DNA of 64,000 bases. Source: Legionellaceae bacterium (GTDB taxonomy: Bacteria; Pseudomonadota; Gammaproteobacteria; Legionellales; Legionellaceae). This document shows positions 25,190-34,436 of this stretch, piece by piece (the first letter of the stretch is position 1; every line of letters begins with the position of its first letter). A program made the position numbers and the translations under genes. The stretch is from the NCBI GenBank assembly GCA_020831865.1, contig JAFIFT010000004.1, positions 62,001-126,000 on the forward strand, read 5' to 3'. The notes beneath the pieces are model-generated. The model worked only from the letters and a program-made list of their open reading frames with translations. It searched no databases and was not told the origin of the DNA.

Positions 25190-26077
25190 TCAACCCGATG
25201 CCAGCTTGCGCAAAATCAATTCTAATTTTTCTGGGTTCTCAAAATGAATGAGCAATGCACCCTTGCCATTTTTCTGCCCTTTTAATTGCACTTTCGTCTC
25301 CAGTTGCGATGCCAGAAGACGGGATTGTTGTTGCAGGGTTTCCGTAAAAAGAGCCGCCACCGCTGCATTTGAGCGAGCCGGAGGAGGAGGAGGAGGAGGA
25401 TTTTGCCATTTTTTGACGCGCTGTTCCGTTTCCCGCACCGAACAATGGTGGGCAATAATGTCCTGGGCCAGCGCCTCCTGTTTGCTATGCGGCAAAGACA
25501 ACAGGGCACGGGCATGTCCCATATCGAGCTCGCCACGTTCCAACAGATTCAGGACCTTGGTACTCAAACTCAGCAAGCGCAGAAAATTACTGACGCTGGC
25601 TCTCGATTTCCCCAGCAGTTCGGCAACCTGTTGATGTGTGAGATCGAAATCGTCAATGAGTCGAGCCATGGCACGAGCCTGTTCCACCGCATTCAGATCC
25701 TCACGCTGTAGATTTTCGACCAAAGCCATGGCCATGGCTGTTTCATCATCAACCTGGCGCAAGACAACCGGAATCTCGCGCAAGCCCACTAATTGACAGG
25801 CACGAAATCGCCGCTCACCGGCAATAATTTCATACTGCTCCGGGCGCAACTCGCGCACCACCAAAGGTTGCAGTAAGCCCTGTTGTTTAATGGAATCGGC
25901 CAACTCCTGTAAGGCCTGCTCATCAAAATCGGTACGCGGCTGGTACTTACCGGCCTGCAGTTGCTCCGGATGCAGCCTCATCCAATCCTGTTTTGGGGAC
26001 GACTCAGCCAGTGGCACGGCAGACTGCCCCAGTAAGGCCGATAAATTACGGCCCAATCCACTTTTTCGTCCACTCAT
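25190..26077 (-). CDS. parB: Chromosome partitioning protein ParB
   Basis: 295 residues. The N-terminal GLGRNLSALLGQ box (ParA-stimulating), the CTPase region IVAGERRFRACQLVG-like (IIAGERRFRACQLVGLREIP), and the helix-turn-helix LTHQQVAELLGKSRASVSNF are intact, followed by the C-terminal dimerisation helices. The linker contains seven consecutive prolines encoded by a (GGA)7 tract on the plus strand. Located 12 bp after parA. Confidence 0.97.
   Translation of the reverse strand: MSGRKSGLGRNLSALLGQSAVPLAESSPKQDWMRLHPEQLQAGKYQPRTDFDEQALQELADSIKQQGLLQPLVVRELRPEQYEIIAGERRFRACQLVGLREIPVVLRQVDDETAMAMALVENLQREDLNAVEQARAMARLIDDFDLTHQQVAELLGKSRASVSNFLRLLSLSTKVLNLLERGELDMGHARALLSLPHSKQEALAQDIIAHHCSVRETEQRVKKWQNPPPPPPPARSNAAVAALFTETLQQQSRLLASQLETKVQLKGQKNGKGALLIHFENPEKLELILRKLASG
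25380..25400. repeat. Trinucleotide microsatellite (GGA)7 in parB
   Basis: Seven exact GGA units; on the coding strand TCC-type CCT/TCC triplets give seven prolines in the ParB linker. A perfect repeat of this sort can change length by slippage without shifting frame. Confidence 0.9.
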
Positions 26078-26089
26078 AGCGCCTCCTGA

Positions 26090-26860
26090 TTAACTGACCA
26101 CCGTCTGACGACTCACCACTTCCGCAGCAAGTACCATGTACGCCGAGGCGCCTGATGAATTCTTGTCATAATGCAGGGCAGGCATGCCATGGCTGGGAGC
26201 CTCTGCCAGGCGAATATTTCTCGGCACAACCGTACGATAGACTTTATGGTGAAAATGTTCCAGCAATTGTCGGGAAACTTCCGAACATAAACGGTTACGG
26301 GCATCATACATAGTGCGCAAAACGCCCTCGATATGCAAACGGGGGTTCACGCTGGCTTTCACCTGTTCGATAGTCCCCATCAGTGCGGCCAGGCCTTCCA
26401 AGGCATAATATTCACATTGCATGGGAATGAGGACAGAATCTGCGGCCACCAACGCATTAATCGTCAGGGTATTTAACGCAGGCGGGCAGTCAATGATGAT
26501 AAAATCATAACGGCTGCTGATACTTTGCAGCGCTTTGAACAGAAAGGTTTCCCGGTGATTGCGCTCCATCAGGCTGACTTCGGCAACGGTTAAATCCCCA
26601 TTCGCCGGCATCAGATCATAGGCAAAACTGGTCGTTAAAATAGCCTGCTCCGGCAAGCAATCCCGCAGTAACACATCATTACTGCTGTGCACCAGATTAC
26701 TTTTATCAACGCCGGAACCCATCGTGGCATTCCCTTGCGGATCCAGATCGATGAGCAAAATAGACTGTTTATTCGCCGTCATGGAGGCGGCCAGATTAAT
26801 TGCGGTGGTCGTTTTACCCACGCCGCCTTTTTGATTCGTAATGGCAATGACTTTGGCCAT
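26090..26860 (-). CDS. parA: Chromosome partitioning ATPase ParA (Soj)
   Basis: 256 residues of a deviant Walker ATPase that moves ParB-parS complexes along the nucleoid. The N-terminus IAITNQKGGVGKTTTAINLA is the signature Walker A; DLDPQGNATMGSG and IIDCPPALNTLTINAL follow. Short N-terminus without an HTH, as in chromosomal type. It lies three bases after rsmG. Confidence 0.97.
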   Translation of the reverse strand: MAKVIAITNQKGGVGKTTTAINLAASMTANKQSILLIDLDPQGNATMGSGVDKSNLVHSSNDVLLRDCLPEQAILTTSFAYDLMPANGDLTVAEVSLMERNHRETFLFKALQSISSRYDFIIIDCPPALNTLTINALVAADSVLIPMQCEYYALEGLAALMGTIEQVKASVNPRLHIEGVLRTMYDARNRLCSEVSRQLLEHFHHKVYRTVVPRNIRLAEAPSHGMPALHYDKNSSGASAYMVLAAEVVSRQTVVS

Positions 26861-26863
26861 AGC

Positions 26864-27490
26864 TTATATCCTGGATGAATGATTGATAACGATAACGCAA
26901 CGTTCGCTGTCTAATGTGGGAACCTGGTAATGATGCTGTGTCCACATATAGGGAATCGCAGCGAGCTCCGCTTCGGGTACACGAGCCTTCATGGCCAGCC
27001 AGATACCCTCTTCTGCCAGCAGGTGGGTGCTTAAAGACAGCATCTGCGCCAACTCGGCAAAAGCTCTGCTCACTACTGTAGCAAAACTATGCGGCGGGTG
27101 GTAGCTTTCGACACGCGATTGCACTATATCAATATTTTGCAAGGCCAATTCGCGCCGTACCGCGCGTAAAAAGCGTATTTTTTTACCGTTACTATCCAAT
27201 AAGGTCAGCTTCCAGTCCGGGCGGGCAATCGCCAGAGGAATGCCTGGCAGTCCGGCACCGGTGCCCACATCCAATATCCGTTCACCCTGCACAAAGGGTA
27301 TAATAGCCAGACTATCGAGCAGATGTTTCACCAACATATCGGCCGGATCCCGGATAGCGGTCAGATTATAGGTCTTGTTCCATTTATGTAACAAAGCCAG
27401 ATAGGCCATTAACCGGCACGTATCCAGCTCCAGACCCAATTGCGTGATGCCGCTGCGCAAACGCTGTTCCAGCTCGGGATCCAGGCTCAT
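26864..27490 (-). CDS. rsmG: 16S rRNA (guanine-527-N7) methyltransferase
   Basis: 208 residues, normal length. SAM-binding motif [46 protein letters not shown] and [11 protein letters not shown] are typical of RsmG (GidB). Overlaps mnmG by four bases (ATGA), giving the mnmG-rsmG-parA-parB order seen in many bacteria. Confidence 0.97.
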   Translation of the reverse strand: MSLDPELEQRLRSGITQLGLELDTCRLMAYLALLHKWNKTYNLTAIRDPADMLVKHLLDSLAIIPFVQGERILDVGTGAGLPGIPLAIARPDWKLTLLDSNGKKIRFLRAVRRELALQNIDIVQSRVESYHPPHSFATVVSRAFAELAQMLSLSTHLLAEEGIWLAMKARVPEAELAAIPYMWTQHHYQVPTLDSERCVIVINHSSRI

Positions 27491-29361
27491 GCCGATAACC
27501 GCATTTTTTTCAGATGCACCAGTAAAAGCGACAAAGCCGCAGGCGTTACCCCGGAAATTCGACCCGCCTGCGCCAGACTTTGAGGTTGCACCTGACTCAG
27601 TTTTTGCACCACTTCCACCGACAGGCCATTCACCTGCCGATAGTCAAGATCCGCAGGCAATCGGGTATGCTCCTGTTTACGCAGTTTTTCAATATCCTGC
27701 TGCTGGCGTTCAATATAGCCGGCATATTTACACTGGATTTCAACCTGCTCGGCAACCGCTGGCGCCAAAAGCGGCAATTGCAGATCCTCGATAGCCTGCA
27801 GATCAGCGTAATGGATTTCAGGACGTTTTAACAGATCAGCCGCCCGGGTATCGTGTTGCAGACTTTTTTGTAAGGTAGCTGCCAGCGCCTCATTATGCGC
27901 GGTACGTACCCAGCAGTCTTGCAAACGCTGTTGCGCTGCCTCGACCGCCTCCCGTTTCTCACAATAGCGCTGCCAGCGCTCATCCGTCACCACCCCCAAT
28001 TGCCGGCCCTGCTCGGTCAGGCGCAGATCGGCATTATCTTCACGCAGCAAGAGGCGATATTCTGCCCGCGAAGTAAACATGCGATAGGGTTCCTGTGTAC
28101 CGCAGGTAATAAGATCATCAATTAATACCCCGACATAGGCTTCATCCCGCCGTGGCGACCACAACGGCTTGTCCTGTGCCAGCAAAGCGGCATTGATCCC
28201 GGCAATTAAACCCTGTGCCGCCGCTTCCTCATAACCGGTGGTGCCGTTGATCTGGCCGGCAAAAAATAAGTTGGCAATCGCCTTGGTCTGTAAAAAGGGG
28301 GTCAGTGCCCGGGGATCAAAATAATCGTATTCAATCGCATAACCGGGCCGGGTGATATGCGCATTGGCAAAGCCGGTAATGGAACGGACAAACTCCACCT
28401 GCACCTCAAAAGGCAAACTGGTTGAAATCCCATTGGGATAAATTTCATGGCTGCTTAAGCCTTCCGGCTCGACAAAAATCTGGTGGGCGTTTTTATCGGC
28501 AAAGCGCACCACCTTGTCTTCGATAGAGGGACAATAGCGCGGGCCAACTCCCTCAATTAAACCAGCGTACATTGCGGACTGGTGTAAATTTTCGCGAATA
28601 ATATGATGCGTTTTTTCGGTTGTGTGGGTAATGTGACAGGGCACCTGTCGGGGATGGTCCGCGACCTGCCCCAAATAGGAAAAAACGGGTACCGGCGTAT
28701 CCCCGGGTTGCAGGCTCATCTGACTATAATCCAGGCTGCGCGCATCAATACGCGGTGGCGTACCGGTTTTCAAACGCCCCACCGGTAAATCCAATGCCCT
28801 TAATTTTTCGGCCAGGGCTTTTGCTGGTGGATCGCCCGCGCGCCCACCGGCATGGTGATAACCGCCAACATGAATCTTGCCGCCCAGGAATGTCCCCACG
28901 GTGAGCACGACCGTTTTGGCCCGTAAGCGGATTCCCAGTTGGGTGAGCACCCCGGTGACACGACCATTTTCGATGATCAGATCATCGACCGCTTGCTGAA
29001 ACAAGGTCAACCGCGGCTGTGTTTCCAGGACATGCCGGATCGCCTGGCGATACAAAACCCGATCAGCCTGCGCCCGGGTAGCACGCACGGCCGGCCCTTT
29101 CGAGGCATTTAAGATCCGAAACTGGATACCGGCCCGGTCAGCAGCATACGCCATTGCCCCATCCAGGGCATCTATCTCTTTGACCAGATGCCCCTTGCCA
29201 ATACCGCCAATCGCCGGATTGCAGGACATTTGCCCCAACAGATCGAGATTATGGGTCAGTAACAGGGTTTCCCTCCCCATCCGGGCACTGGCCAGCGCTG
29301 CCTCTGTACCCGCATGCCCACCACCGACCACAATTACATCATAGTGACAATTCAAGTTCAT
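27487..29361 (-). CDS. mnmG: tRNA uridine 5-carboxymethylaminomethyl modification enzyme MnmG
   Basis: 624 residues, FAD-dependent partner of MnmE that builds the cmnm5 group on wobble uridine. FAD motif [39 protein letters not shown], and [20 protein letters not shown] with the C-terminal helical domain that binds MnmE are present. The ATG at 29361 is chosen; the frame to 29445 is a non-homologous extension. First gene of the mnmG-rsmG-parA-parB block. Confidence 0.98.
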   Translation of the reverse strand: MNLNCHYDVIVVGGGHAGTEAALASARMGRETLLLTHNLDLLGQMSCNPAIGGIGKGHLVKEIDALDGAMAYAADRAGIQFRILNASKGPAVRATRAQADRVLYRQAIRHVLETQPRLTLFQQAVDDLIIENGRVTGVLTQLGIRLRAKTVVLTVGTFLGGKIHVGGYHHAGGRAGDPPAKALAEKLRALDLPVGRLKTGTPPRIDARSLDYSQMSLQPGDTPVPVFSYLGQVADHPRQVPCHITHTTEKTHHIIRENLHQSAMYAGLIEGVGPRYCPSIEDKVVRFADKNAHQIFVEPEGLSSHEIYPNGISTSLPFEVQVEFVRSITGFANAHITRPGYAIEYDYFDPRALTPFLQTKAIANLFFAGQINGTTGYEEAAAQGLIAGINAALLAQDKPLWSPRRDEAYVGVLIDDLITCGTQEPYRMFTSRAEYRLLLREDNADLRLTEQGRQLGVVTDERWQRYCEKREAVEAAQQRLQDCWVRTAHNEALAATLQKSLQHDTRAADLLKRPEIHYADLQAIEDLQLPLLAPAVAEQVEIQCKYAGYIERQQQDIEKLRKQEHTRLPADLDYRQVNGLSVEVVQKLSQVQPQSLAQAGRISGVTPAALSLLLVHLKKMRLSA

Positions 29362-29541
29362 AATGACGCCATACAATAAAAAAATAGTGCAAATTATAAC
29401 ACATTGCCGGTGACAAGGATAGGGTGATCCGAGCGCGCGAATCACGGTGATGTCCCTGAACGGGTACCCTCACACGGGGATGATGGTCAATGTGCATCCA
29501 TTCGCCTGAGCGCATCATAGCGATCAGCCAAGCTGGCACTG

Positions 29542-30771
29542 TCAATTCAGGGCAGGGAGAAGATTATCCGCATTCGTATCTGCTGGCGTCTTGCCATTGA
29601 GAGCAGAGGCGGAGAACATGCCAGATCGACTGAGGCGGGCCAGGGTGCTTGTCTGCGATGGCTGCGTTCTGCATCCTTCCGTTTCCGGCCTGGATTCTGG
29701 CTGAAGGGGATAGTTTTGCCCCGGAGGCACAGCCTTTGGTGTCTGCGCAAGCTCAAACGCTTTTTCCGCGTCTTCGGCTTCCACGCGGGCAAAATCCGCT
29801 TCCAAAGCGCTTTGCATGTATTTGTCATGGTAGCGCGTCACCAGGTACTTCGCCAGGTATAGCACGGCCATCAGCGCCACCAGCACGATACCAACCACCA
29901 TGCCCCCGGACACAAAAGCGGAAGCGGCAACTATCCCAACCATAAGAACCGCAGCCCCCAATTCAATGAGCAGCAGGTTTCTGGCTTTTTTTTGTGCAAC
30001 GGCATCGCGGAGTTTCTGCTGACGCTCAGCCAGGGTATCACTCTCCTGAATGGCGCCATTTTTTCTATCCTTGACGGCAAGACGGATCAGATCGATCGTC
30101 AGCTTCACTACAGAGACCGCAGCGGCCGCAACAAAGAGGATGCCTGCGACTGGCGCCATCGTAGTCGCTGCCACCAACAAGGCAGTATAAGCGGCAACCT
30201 GCAACGCGGTACTGGCCAGTAAGGCAAAATTCTCAATACACTGATCCCAAAACGACACATCAGGCTTGCTCAGGCTTTGATACAAGCTGTACGCCGCAAC
30301 CGCAAGGGTATAGAGCAGGCTTGCCGCGGGCACAATAAAAGGGTTGGTGAAGATAGCCTGCACCAATTTCACCCCGCCCGCCAGCAAAAAAGAGGTCAGG
30401 ATGATGAAGGTACCGAGTACCAGATTCAGCAACCGTTCTACCGCCTGATTCTGTTGCTCGATACGCTGCAAAAACTCGTTCAGTTTGTCATGCTTTGGCT
30501 TGATGAGGGTACGTAATTCTGCCAAAAACTCATAAACCGTCAAAGCGGCATTATAATATCGGCTCTTTTGCGGCTCGGCTACCTCCAAACGATCCAGGAT
30601 CGCGCGAATATCCTTCTGCAGCTCAGGCGTATTGATCCGGAGCCTGTGAAAATCTTTTTTCAGCCGGCCCCGCCTGTTCCGGTAAAATTGCATCCGCTCT
30701 TCCAGAAGCGAGGTAGAGTCCGATGCAAGGTACTCAGCAAAAACCATCAGCGTTTCATGAATGGAGGACAT
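29542..30771 (-). CDS. Unknown polytopic protein with long helical ends, effector-like
   Basis: 409 residues, not recognised. A soluble, charged helical N-terminus (about 1-110) leads to three hydrophobic pairs (LVLGTFIILTSFLLAGG; VAAYTALLVAATTMAPVAGI; LIELGAAVLMVGIVAASAF with GGMVVGIVLVALMAVL), and a C-terminal tail of about 80 residues rich in Pro, Gln, Thr and Ser. No transport family motif is seen. The layout is shared in outline with 21527-22663 and 39043-40818. Effector status is a guess from organism and architecture. Confidence 0.6.
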   Translation of the reverse strand: MSSIHETLMVFAEYLASDSTSLLEERMQFYRNRRGRLKKDFHRLRINTPELQKDIRAILDRLEVAEPQKSRYYNAALTVYEFLAELRTLIKPKHDKLNEFLQRIEQQNQAVERLLNLVLGTFIILTSFLLAGGVKLVQAIFTNPFIVPAASLLYTLAVAAYSLYQSLSKPDVSFWDQCIENFALLASTALQVAAYTALLVAATTMAPVAGILFVAAAAVSVVKLTIDLIRLAVKDRKNGAIQESDTLAERQQKLRDAVAQKKARNLLLIELGAAVLMVGIVAASAFVSGGMVVGIVLVALMAVLYLAKYLVTRYHDKYMQSALEADFARVEAEDAEKAFELAQTPKAVPPGQNYPLQPESRPETEGCRTQPSQTSTLARLSRSGMFSASALNGKTPADTNADNLLPALN

Positions 30772-30876
30772 GTCTTCTTATCTTGCACAGCCAGAATGGG
30801 CAATTATAAAGCATTTATATTAATTCCAGCTTAAAGCACTGTCAATTTTCTTCTCAATATTATATGGATAGATTGC

Positions 30877-30939
30877 CTGGACTTTGTGAAAAAACACGCC
30901 TGCTCGAATCCCCGCGGCGAAGACCGCGGGGACCATTTA
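30877..30939 (+). repeat. Inverted repeat, left copy with GC-rich hairpin
   Basis: Stem arms CCCCGCGG 30910-30917 and CCGCGGGG 30924-30931 around CGAAGA. Preceded by CGCCTGCTCGAATC, also conserved in the right copy. Nothing else is recognised in 30772-30876, and an open frame across 30940-31107 resembles no gene I know. Confidence 0.85.
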
Positions 30940-31125
30940 GTAGAACAACAGCAACTGAAGTGTATTAAGTTGGCCTTGTCTTTTAAGCAGCTAAAGCGAG
31001 TTGATAAAGCAAGATGTTTTCAGATTGCCCACCTGTTTTTGCGAGTTCCAGGTTATTATCGGAGTTTGAAAAATACCGTTGCTTCCAAATGGAACGATGC
31101 ACACTGACTATGATATCCGAGAAAG

Positions 31126-31314
31126 TCAGCTCACCCTCTCGGGAAAATCAAATAGTTGGGCATCCAGCCGTAATCGAGATAGGAGTGTTACCCCCGCATT
31201 GATACAGGTATGAGCGAGATCCATACAAGCATCGGCACCATTACCCACTAATACCCATTGACAACCCTGGTTTTTCATGGGGTAAACTCTTGTAATGGAA
31301 TAGAGGCAAGTTCA
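31126..31314 (-). pseudogene. DDE transposase fragment
   Basis: About 60 codons open without a proper start; the last 50 read MKNQGCQWVLVGNGADACMD and continue through LLSRLRLDAQLFDFPE before a TGA. The VLVGDG...LISRLRLDA pattern belongs to DDE transposases of the IS701/IS4 kind; here the aspartate of VGDG is asparagine. All other parts are missing. It lies inside the inverted-repeat element, head-to-head with the nuclease gene. Confidence 0.6.
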
Positions 31315-31315
31315 A

Positions 31316-31606
31316 ATGAAAGAAAGCTACGTGTATATTCTCGCGAGTCAGTACAATGGGACACTGTATATTGGATTAACCTCTGATTTGATTCGGCGTG
31401 TTTGGGAACACAAAAATAAATTTGTCCCTGGTTTTACCAAACAATACAATGTCACAATGCTCGTGTATTATGAAATTTTTAATGACATAACCTTAGCTGC
31501 TGCCAGAGAAAAAAGATTAAAGGAGTGGAAACGGCAGTGGAAGATAGATCTTATCCAAAAAAACAATCCAAAATGGAACGATTTATACCATGAGATAACG
31601 CAGTAG
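31316..31606 (+). CDS. Small GIY-YIG endonuclease
   Basis: 96 residues, single domain. SYVYILASQYNGTLYIGLTS carries the GIY (YVY) and YIG motifs, LIRRVWEHK the catalytic arginine, VYYEIFND the metal-binding glutamate, and NPKWNDLY the usual C-terminal motif. All key residues are present, so the enzyme may be active. GAGG nine bases before the ATG is the ribosome-binding site. Its stop codon TAG is the first triplet of the right inverted repeat. Stand-alone genes of this type are widespread, of unknown purpose, and often called UvrC-like. Confidence 0.88.
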   Translation: MKESYVYILASQYNGTLYIGLTSDLIRRVWEHKNKFVPGFTKQYNVTMLVYYEIFNDITLAAAREKRLKEWKRQWKIDLIQKNNPKWNDLYHEITQ

Positions 31607-31665
31607 ATGGTCCCCGCGGTCTTCGCCGCGGGGATTCGAGCAGGCGTATTTTTTCAAGAAGTCCA
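31604..31665 (-). repeat. Inverted repeat, right copy with GC-rich hairpin
   Basis: Complementary to 30877-30939. Hairpin arms 31612-31619 and 31626-31633. Overlaps the stop codon of the GIY-YIG gene, so the hairpin could also end its transcript. Confidence 0.85.
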
Positions 31666-31668
31666 GAT

Positions 31669-31807
31669 TGCAGGAAAACCAGGTATGAAGAACTTTTTGG
31701 GCATGATGACGAATGCCTACGGTATTGACTGCGGGCGCGGCAAAATATACGGTAGGAATGCTGATGTTCATGGGCGTTTTGCAGAAACCTGGTTTGCATT
31801 GCCGTGA
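31669..31807 (+). pseudogene. Gene fragment next to the element
   Basis: An open stretch reads GKPGMKNFLGMMTNAYGIDC and continues GRGKIYGRNADVHGRFAETW before the stop at 31807. It has the look of a real C-terminal coding end cut by the right repeat, but I do not recognise it. No start codon with a ribosome-binding site is present outside the repeat. Confidence 0.35.
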
Positions 31808-31847
31808 ATAATGGCAAAGTTAAAAAAATGACCACAGTCGAGATCAC

Positions 31848-32315
31848 ATGAATACTTATTTTAAGTTAGCCTTAAAGGAAGCGATGCAAGGCATTGAAAA
31901 AGGTGATGGAGCGCCATTTGGTGCGTGCATTGTTAATCAAGGTCAGATCATTGCCTTAGCACACGACACTGTTTTAAAAGAAAATGATGCAACGTGCCAT
32001 GCTGAAATGAATGCGATTAGGCTCGCCTCAAAGCAATTGGCTTCCTATCGGTTGGATTCCGCCGTCATATATTGTACCTCGGAACCATGTCCAATGTGTC
32101 TGGCTGCCATCCACTGGTCGGGTCTCAGAGAATGTTATTTTATCGCAGATCGCACATGTGCTGCCCAATATGGTTTTGATGATGATTTCCTCTATGACGA
32201 ACTCATAAAGCCCATTTCCAATAGAAAAATGTTCCTGTTACAGGAAATCGAACATTACGCTGATGTCCTACATTTATTTGAATGTTGGAAAGAAAAAAAA
32301 TTGCCCTTGTGTTAG
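31848..32315 (+). CDS. Cytidine/guanine-type nucleoside deaminase
   Basis: 155 residues of the zinc-dependent deaminase superfamily. TCHAEMNAIRLA gives the zinc His and the proton-shuttling Glu, and TSEPCPMCLAAIHWSG the two zinc cysteines. PFGACIVNQGQIIA and a C-terminal DDDFLYDEL are close to guanine deaminases of the GuaD type; tRNA adenosine deaminase is the alternative but the Arg-rich tail of TadA is missing. AT-biased base use suggests it travelled with the neighbouring element. After it, 32316-32411 shows only a weak hairpin. Confidence 0.8.
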   Translation: MNTYFKLALKEAMQGIEKGDGAPFGACIVNQGQIIALAHDTVLKENDATCHAEMNAIRLASKQLASYRLDSAVIYCTSEPCPMCLAAIHWSGLRECYFIADRTCAAQYGFDDDFLYDELIKPISNRKMFLLQEIEHYADVLHLFECWKEKKLPLC

Positions 32316-32411
32316 AGGCTGTCGTCACAAGTGTGTTTGACTGCATAAGATATGCGCCAAATCTTTCCCCAGGCGAGTGCCCCCTCGCTTTAGCGATGAG
32401 GTATCCTTTGA

Positions 32412-33308
32412 CTACGTTGGAAACCAGTCAAGCTCACCGGCATCGGCAGCTGTCAAGGCAATATCCACGGAAAACAAACCCAAGTGCCGCAGCCCATGCG
32501 CTGCTTTCGGGGTGGGGGTGAGCGTCGCCACTTCAAACCAGGAATGATCGGCCTTGCCAAGCGCGCTATCGGGATAGCATTGTAAAAATTGGGTAAATAA
32601 CTGCTGCCACTGCTGCCTATCCTCTTCCACATGTTGTCTGGCTGTTTCTTTATCGCACTGCCGCGTACTTTTTTCCAAAAGAGAATGCTGTAAAAATTGC
32701 TGCGAATCTTTCCACCGTTCCACCAGTTCAGCGCTTATGGCCTCCTCATAATAACGTCCGTCAGGGCGTGCATGTTGGCGCATGATGCGCAAGCCATGTC
32801 CCAAATTGTTATCGGCACCCAGATCCGTTCTTTGCGGATTTTCTTTCAGCAGCCGTACTAAATCCAGGATCCGAAAGGCGATGGCATGACTGTCATGCCA
32901 GTACTGCTGTTGCAGAGGGGAGAGCGCTTTTTCTGTCCACAAGGCCCCATCCTCGCTTTCCGCGCAAATGGCGTCTAATGCCGCCTGTTGCTGTGACACC
33001 CGTTCATATACCGTATTGTGAATGCGATTGTCATCCAATAACCAGCCAGCGCGCCCCCGCAGATATTCACAGTCTAAATAAAACCTCATGAGCCCGGCAA
33101 AGGCAAGGCAATCCTGGTCGCTTGGAGCGTCTTGCTGCACTAACGGGGTTAAAGCTTCCAACAGCTCAGTCACCTGGGATTGAATCAACGCCGCACTGAC
33201 TTTGGCATCCGGACCAACCCCCACACTCGCCAGTCTGTGATATTTTTTTATTTGAATATCAATATACTGAAACGCAAACTCCATAATATGTTGTGCTTTG
33301 ATAGCCAT
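32412..33308 (-). CDS. Hypothetical helical protein
   Basis: 298 residues from ATG 33308, supported by GAGGAG upstream. Almost entirely helical, soluble and acidic, with many Gln residues (SQQQAALDAI, EEDRQQWQQLFTQFLQ). Not recognised. No signal peptide. Lies between a deaminase and the DUF2520 gene in the same direction as the latter. It might be an effector or a cytosolic protein; nothing decides. Confidence 0.6.
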   Translation of the reverse strand: MAIKAQHIMEFAFQYIDIQIKKYHRLASVGVGPDAKVSAALIQSQVTELLEALTPLVQQDAPSDQDCLAFAGLMRFYLDCEYLRGRAGWLLDDNRIHNTVYERVSQQQAALDAICAESEDGALWTEKALSPLQQQYWHDSHAIAFRILDLVRLLKENPQRTDLGADNNLGHGLRIMRQHARPDGRYYEEAISAELVERWKDSQQFLQHSLLEKSTRQCDKETARQHVEEDRQQWQQLFTQFLQCYPDSALGKADHSWFEVATLTPTPKAAHGLRHLGLFSVDIALTAADAGELDWFPT

Positions 33309-33395
33309 GACGCATCTCCTCTGATGGTGGTTGGCAGTTCTGCGGTTCACCGCATTGTAAAAGTCTGTACCTTATAGCCGGGTCACGGCAATACC

Positions 33396-34313
33396 CTAAT
33401 CCAATGATGCGCTTTTGTCGATGCACGTTTGCCGGCCATCGTCAGCATCAGGCCTCCGTCCAGGCCGGACAATATCCGCTATCGACTGACGCAGGGTTTC
33501 CGGCAGGGCAGTCAGCGCCAGGGTGGCGGCCGCCAGGGCGCAATAGGTATCCCGGTGTTCGGGATAATCATGCAAGGCATGCAGATGACGGATAACGCAC
33601 TCAAGATCACCGCGTGCCAAAGGGCCGGTCAGTGCCTCCTGCACTGAGGATTGGGCACGCAGATTCTCCAGACTCTGTTCCATCAGCGCCAGGGTCACCG
33701 CCCGGGCCTGTGCCTCCGGAAACGCAGCGGCACGAAACAAGTCCTGACTCATCGCGGCCAGAGTCACCAGATAATTACTGGCACAGACACTGGCCGCGTG
33801 GTAAAGCGTCTTATGCTGGCTGGCCATGGCCAATATCCGCAGCCCACTGCCATGAAAAAGCGCCTGCAGGGCAGCGCAGGCATCCGTGTCGCCTTCCAGA
33901 GTACAATAGACCCCATCCCAACTATGCAGCGGCATGGCGGCGGTAAAGGCTTTCAAGGGATGCAAACTGGCAATCTGGCCACCTTTTTGCCGCAAGGGGC
34001 GTAAAACAGCACTTTCCAAACTGCCGCTGCAATGCACCACTACCCTCCCATCCAGAGAGTCGACTGCATCGGCAAGTTGCCTGGCAACCTGTGGCAACGC
34101 ATCATCGGTACAGGTCAAAAAATAAAAATCCGCATCCGGCAGTTCCGCCAAACTCGCCACCGCTTGCCCCTGTCCCAGTTGGCGCACTACATTGGCACTG
34201 CTGGCGCGGCTGTGATTGCATATGGCCGCTATGCTAATTTTTTGCTGATGCAGTAAATACCGCGCTAAACTCAAACCCAGGCGACCGGCGCCAATAAAAT
34301 TTGCAGCGGACAT
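33396..34313 (-). CDS. Rossmann-fold and DUF2520 protein
   Basis: 305 residues. The N-terminus NFIGAGRLGLSLARYLL is a dinucleotide-binding fold, ADFYFLTCTDDALPQVA and SLHPLKAF mark the ProC-like dehydrogenase part, and the C-terminal helical domain (HAASVCASNYLVTLAAMSQD, LTGPLARGD) is the DUF2520 type. The reaction is unknown; relatives lie beside pantothenate genes in other bacteria, and it may be a ketopantoate- or imine-reductase-like enzyme. Divergent from tatC. Confidence 0.85.
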   Translation of the reverse strand: MSAANFIGAGRLGLSLARYLLHQQKISIAAICNHSRASSANVVRQLGQGQAVASLAELPDADFYFLTCTDDALPQVARQLADAVDSLDGRVVVHCSGSLESAVLRPLRQKGGQIASLHPLKAFTAAMPLHSWDGVYCTLEGDTDACAALQALFHGSGLRILAMASQHKTLYHAASVCASNYLVTLAAMSQDLFRAAAFPEAQARAVTLALMEQSLENLRAQSSVQEALTGPLARGDLECVIRHLHALHDYPEHRDTYCALAAATLALTALPETLRQSIADIVRPGRRPDADDGRQTCIDKSASLD

Positions 34314-34436
34314 AACCCCTCATCTTCAACGGTACGTCCTCAACCGCCAGCCCCATGCCGGCCCGGTCTTTGACGTAGTTACAGAATAAACACGCAATGC
34401 TATCATAGAAGCTTGGCAATCCACAGGAATAGCAGC

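Larger units (their letters stand above)
30877..31665. mobile_element. GIY-YIG element bounded by hairpin-bearing inverted repeats
   Basis: A 789-bp block whose ends are near-perfect inverted copies of one about 63-bp sequence (30877-30939 and 31604-31665, about five mismatches). Each end holds a hairpin with arms CCCCGCGG / CCGCGGGG and a six-base loop. Inside are a GIY-YIG endonuclease gene and a transposase scrap. No target duplication is visible. It is AT-rich apart from the ends. Confidence 0.6.

Noticed and set aside
29362-29541. Replication origin beside mnmG
   Set aside because: The neighbourhood (mnmG-rsmG-parAB) invites it, but no cluster of TTATCCACA-like DnaA boxes is visible and dnaA is not here.
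30910-31633. CRISPR-like palindromic repeats
   Set aside because: Only two copies, in opposite orientation, 700 bp apart with a gene between them.
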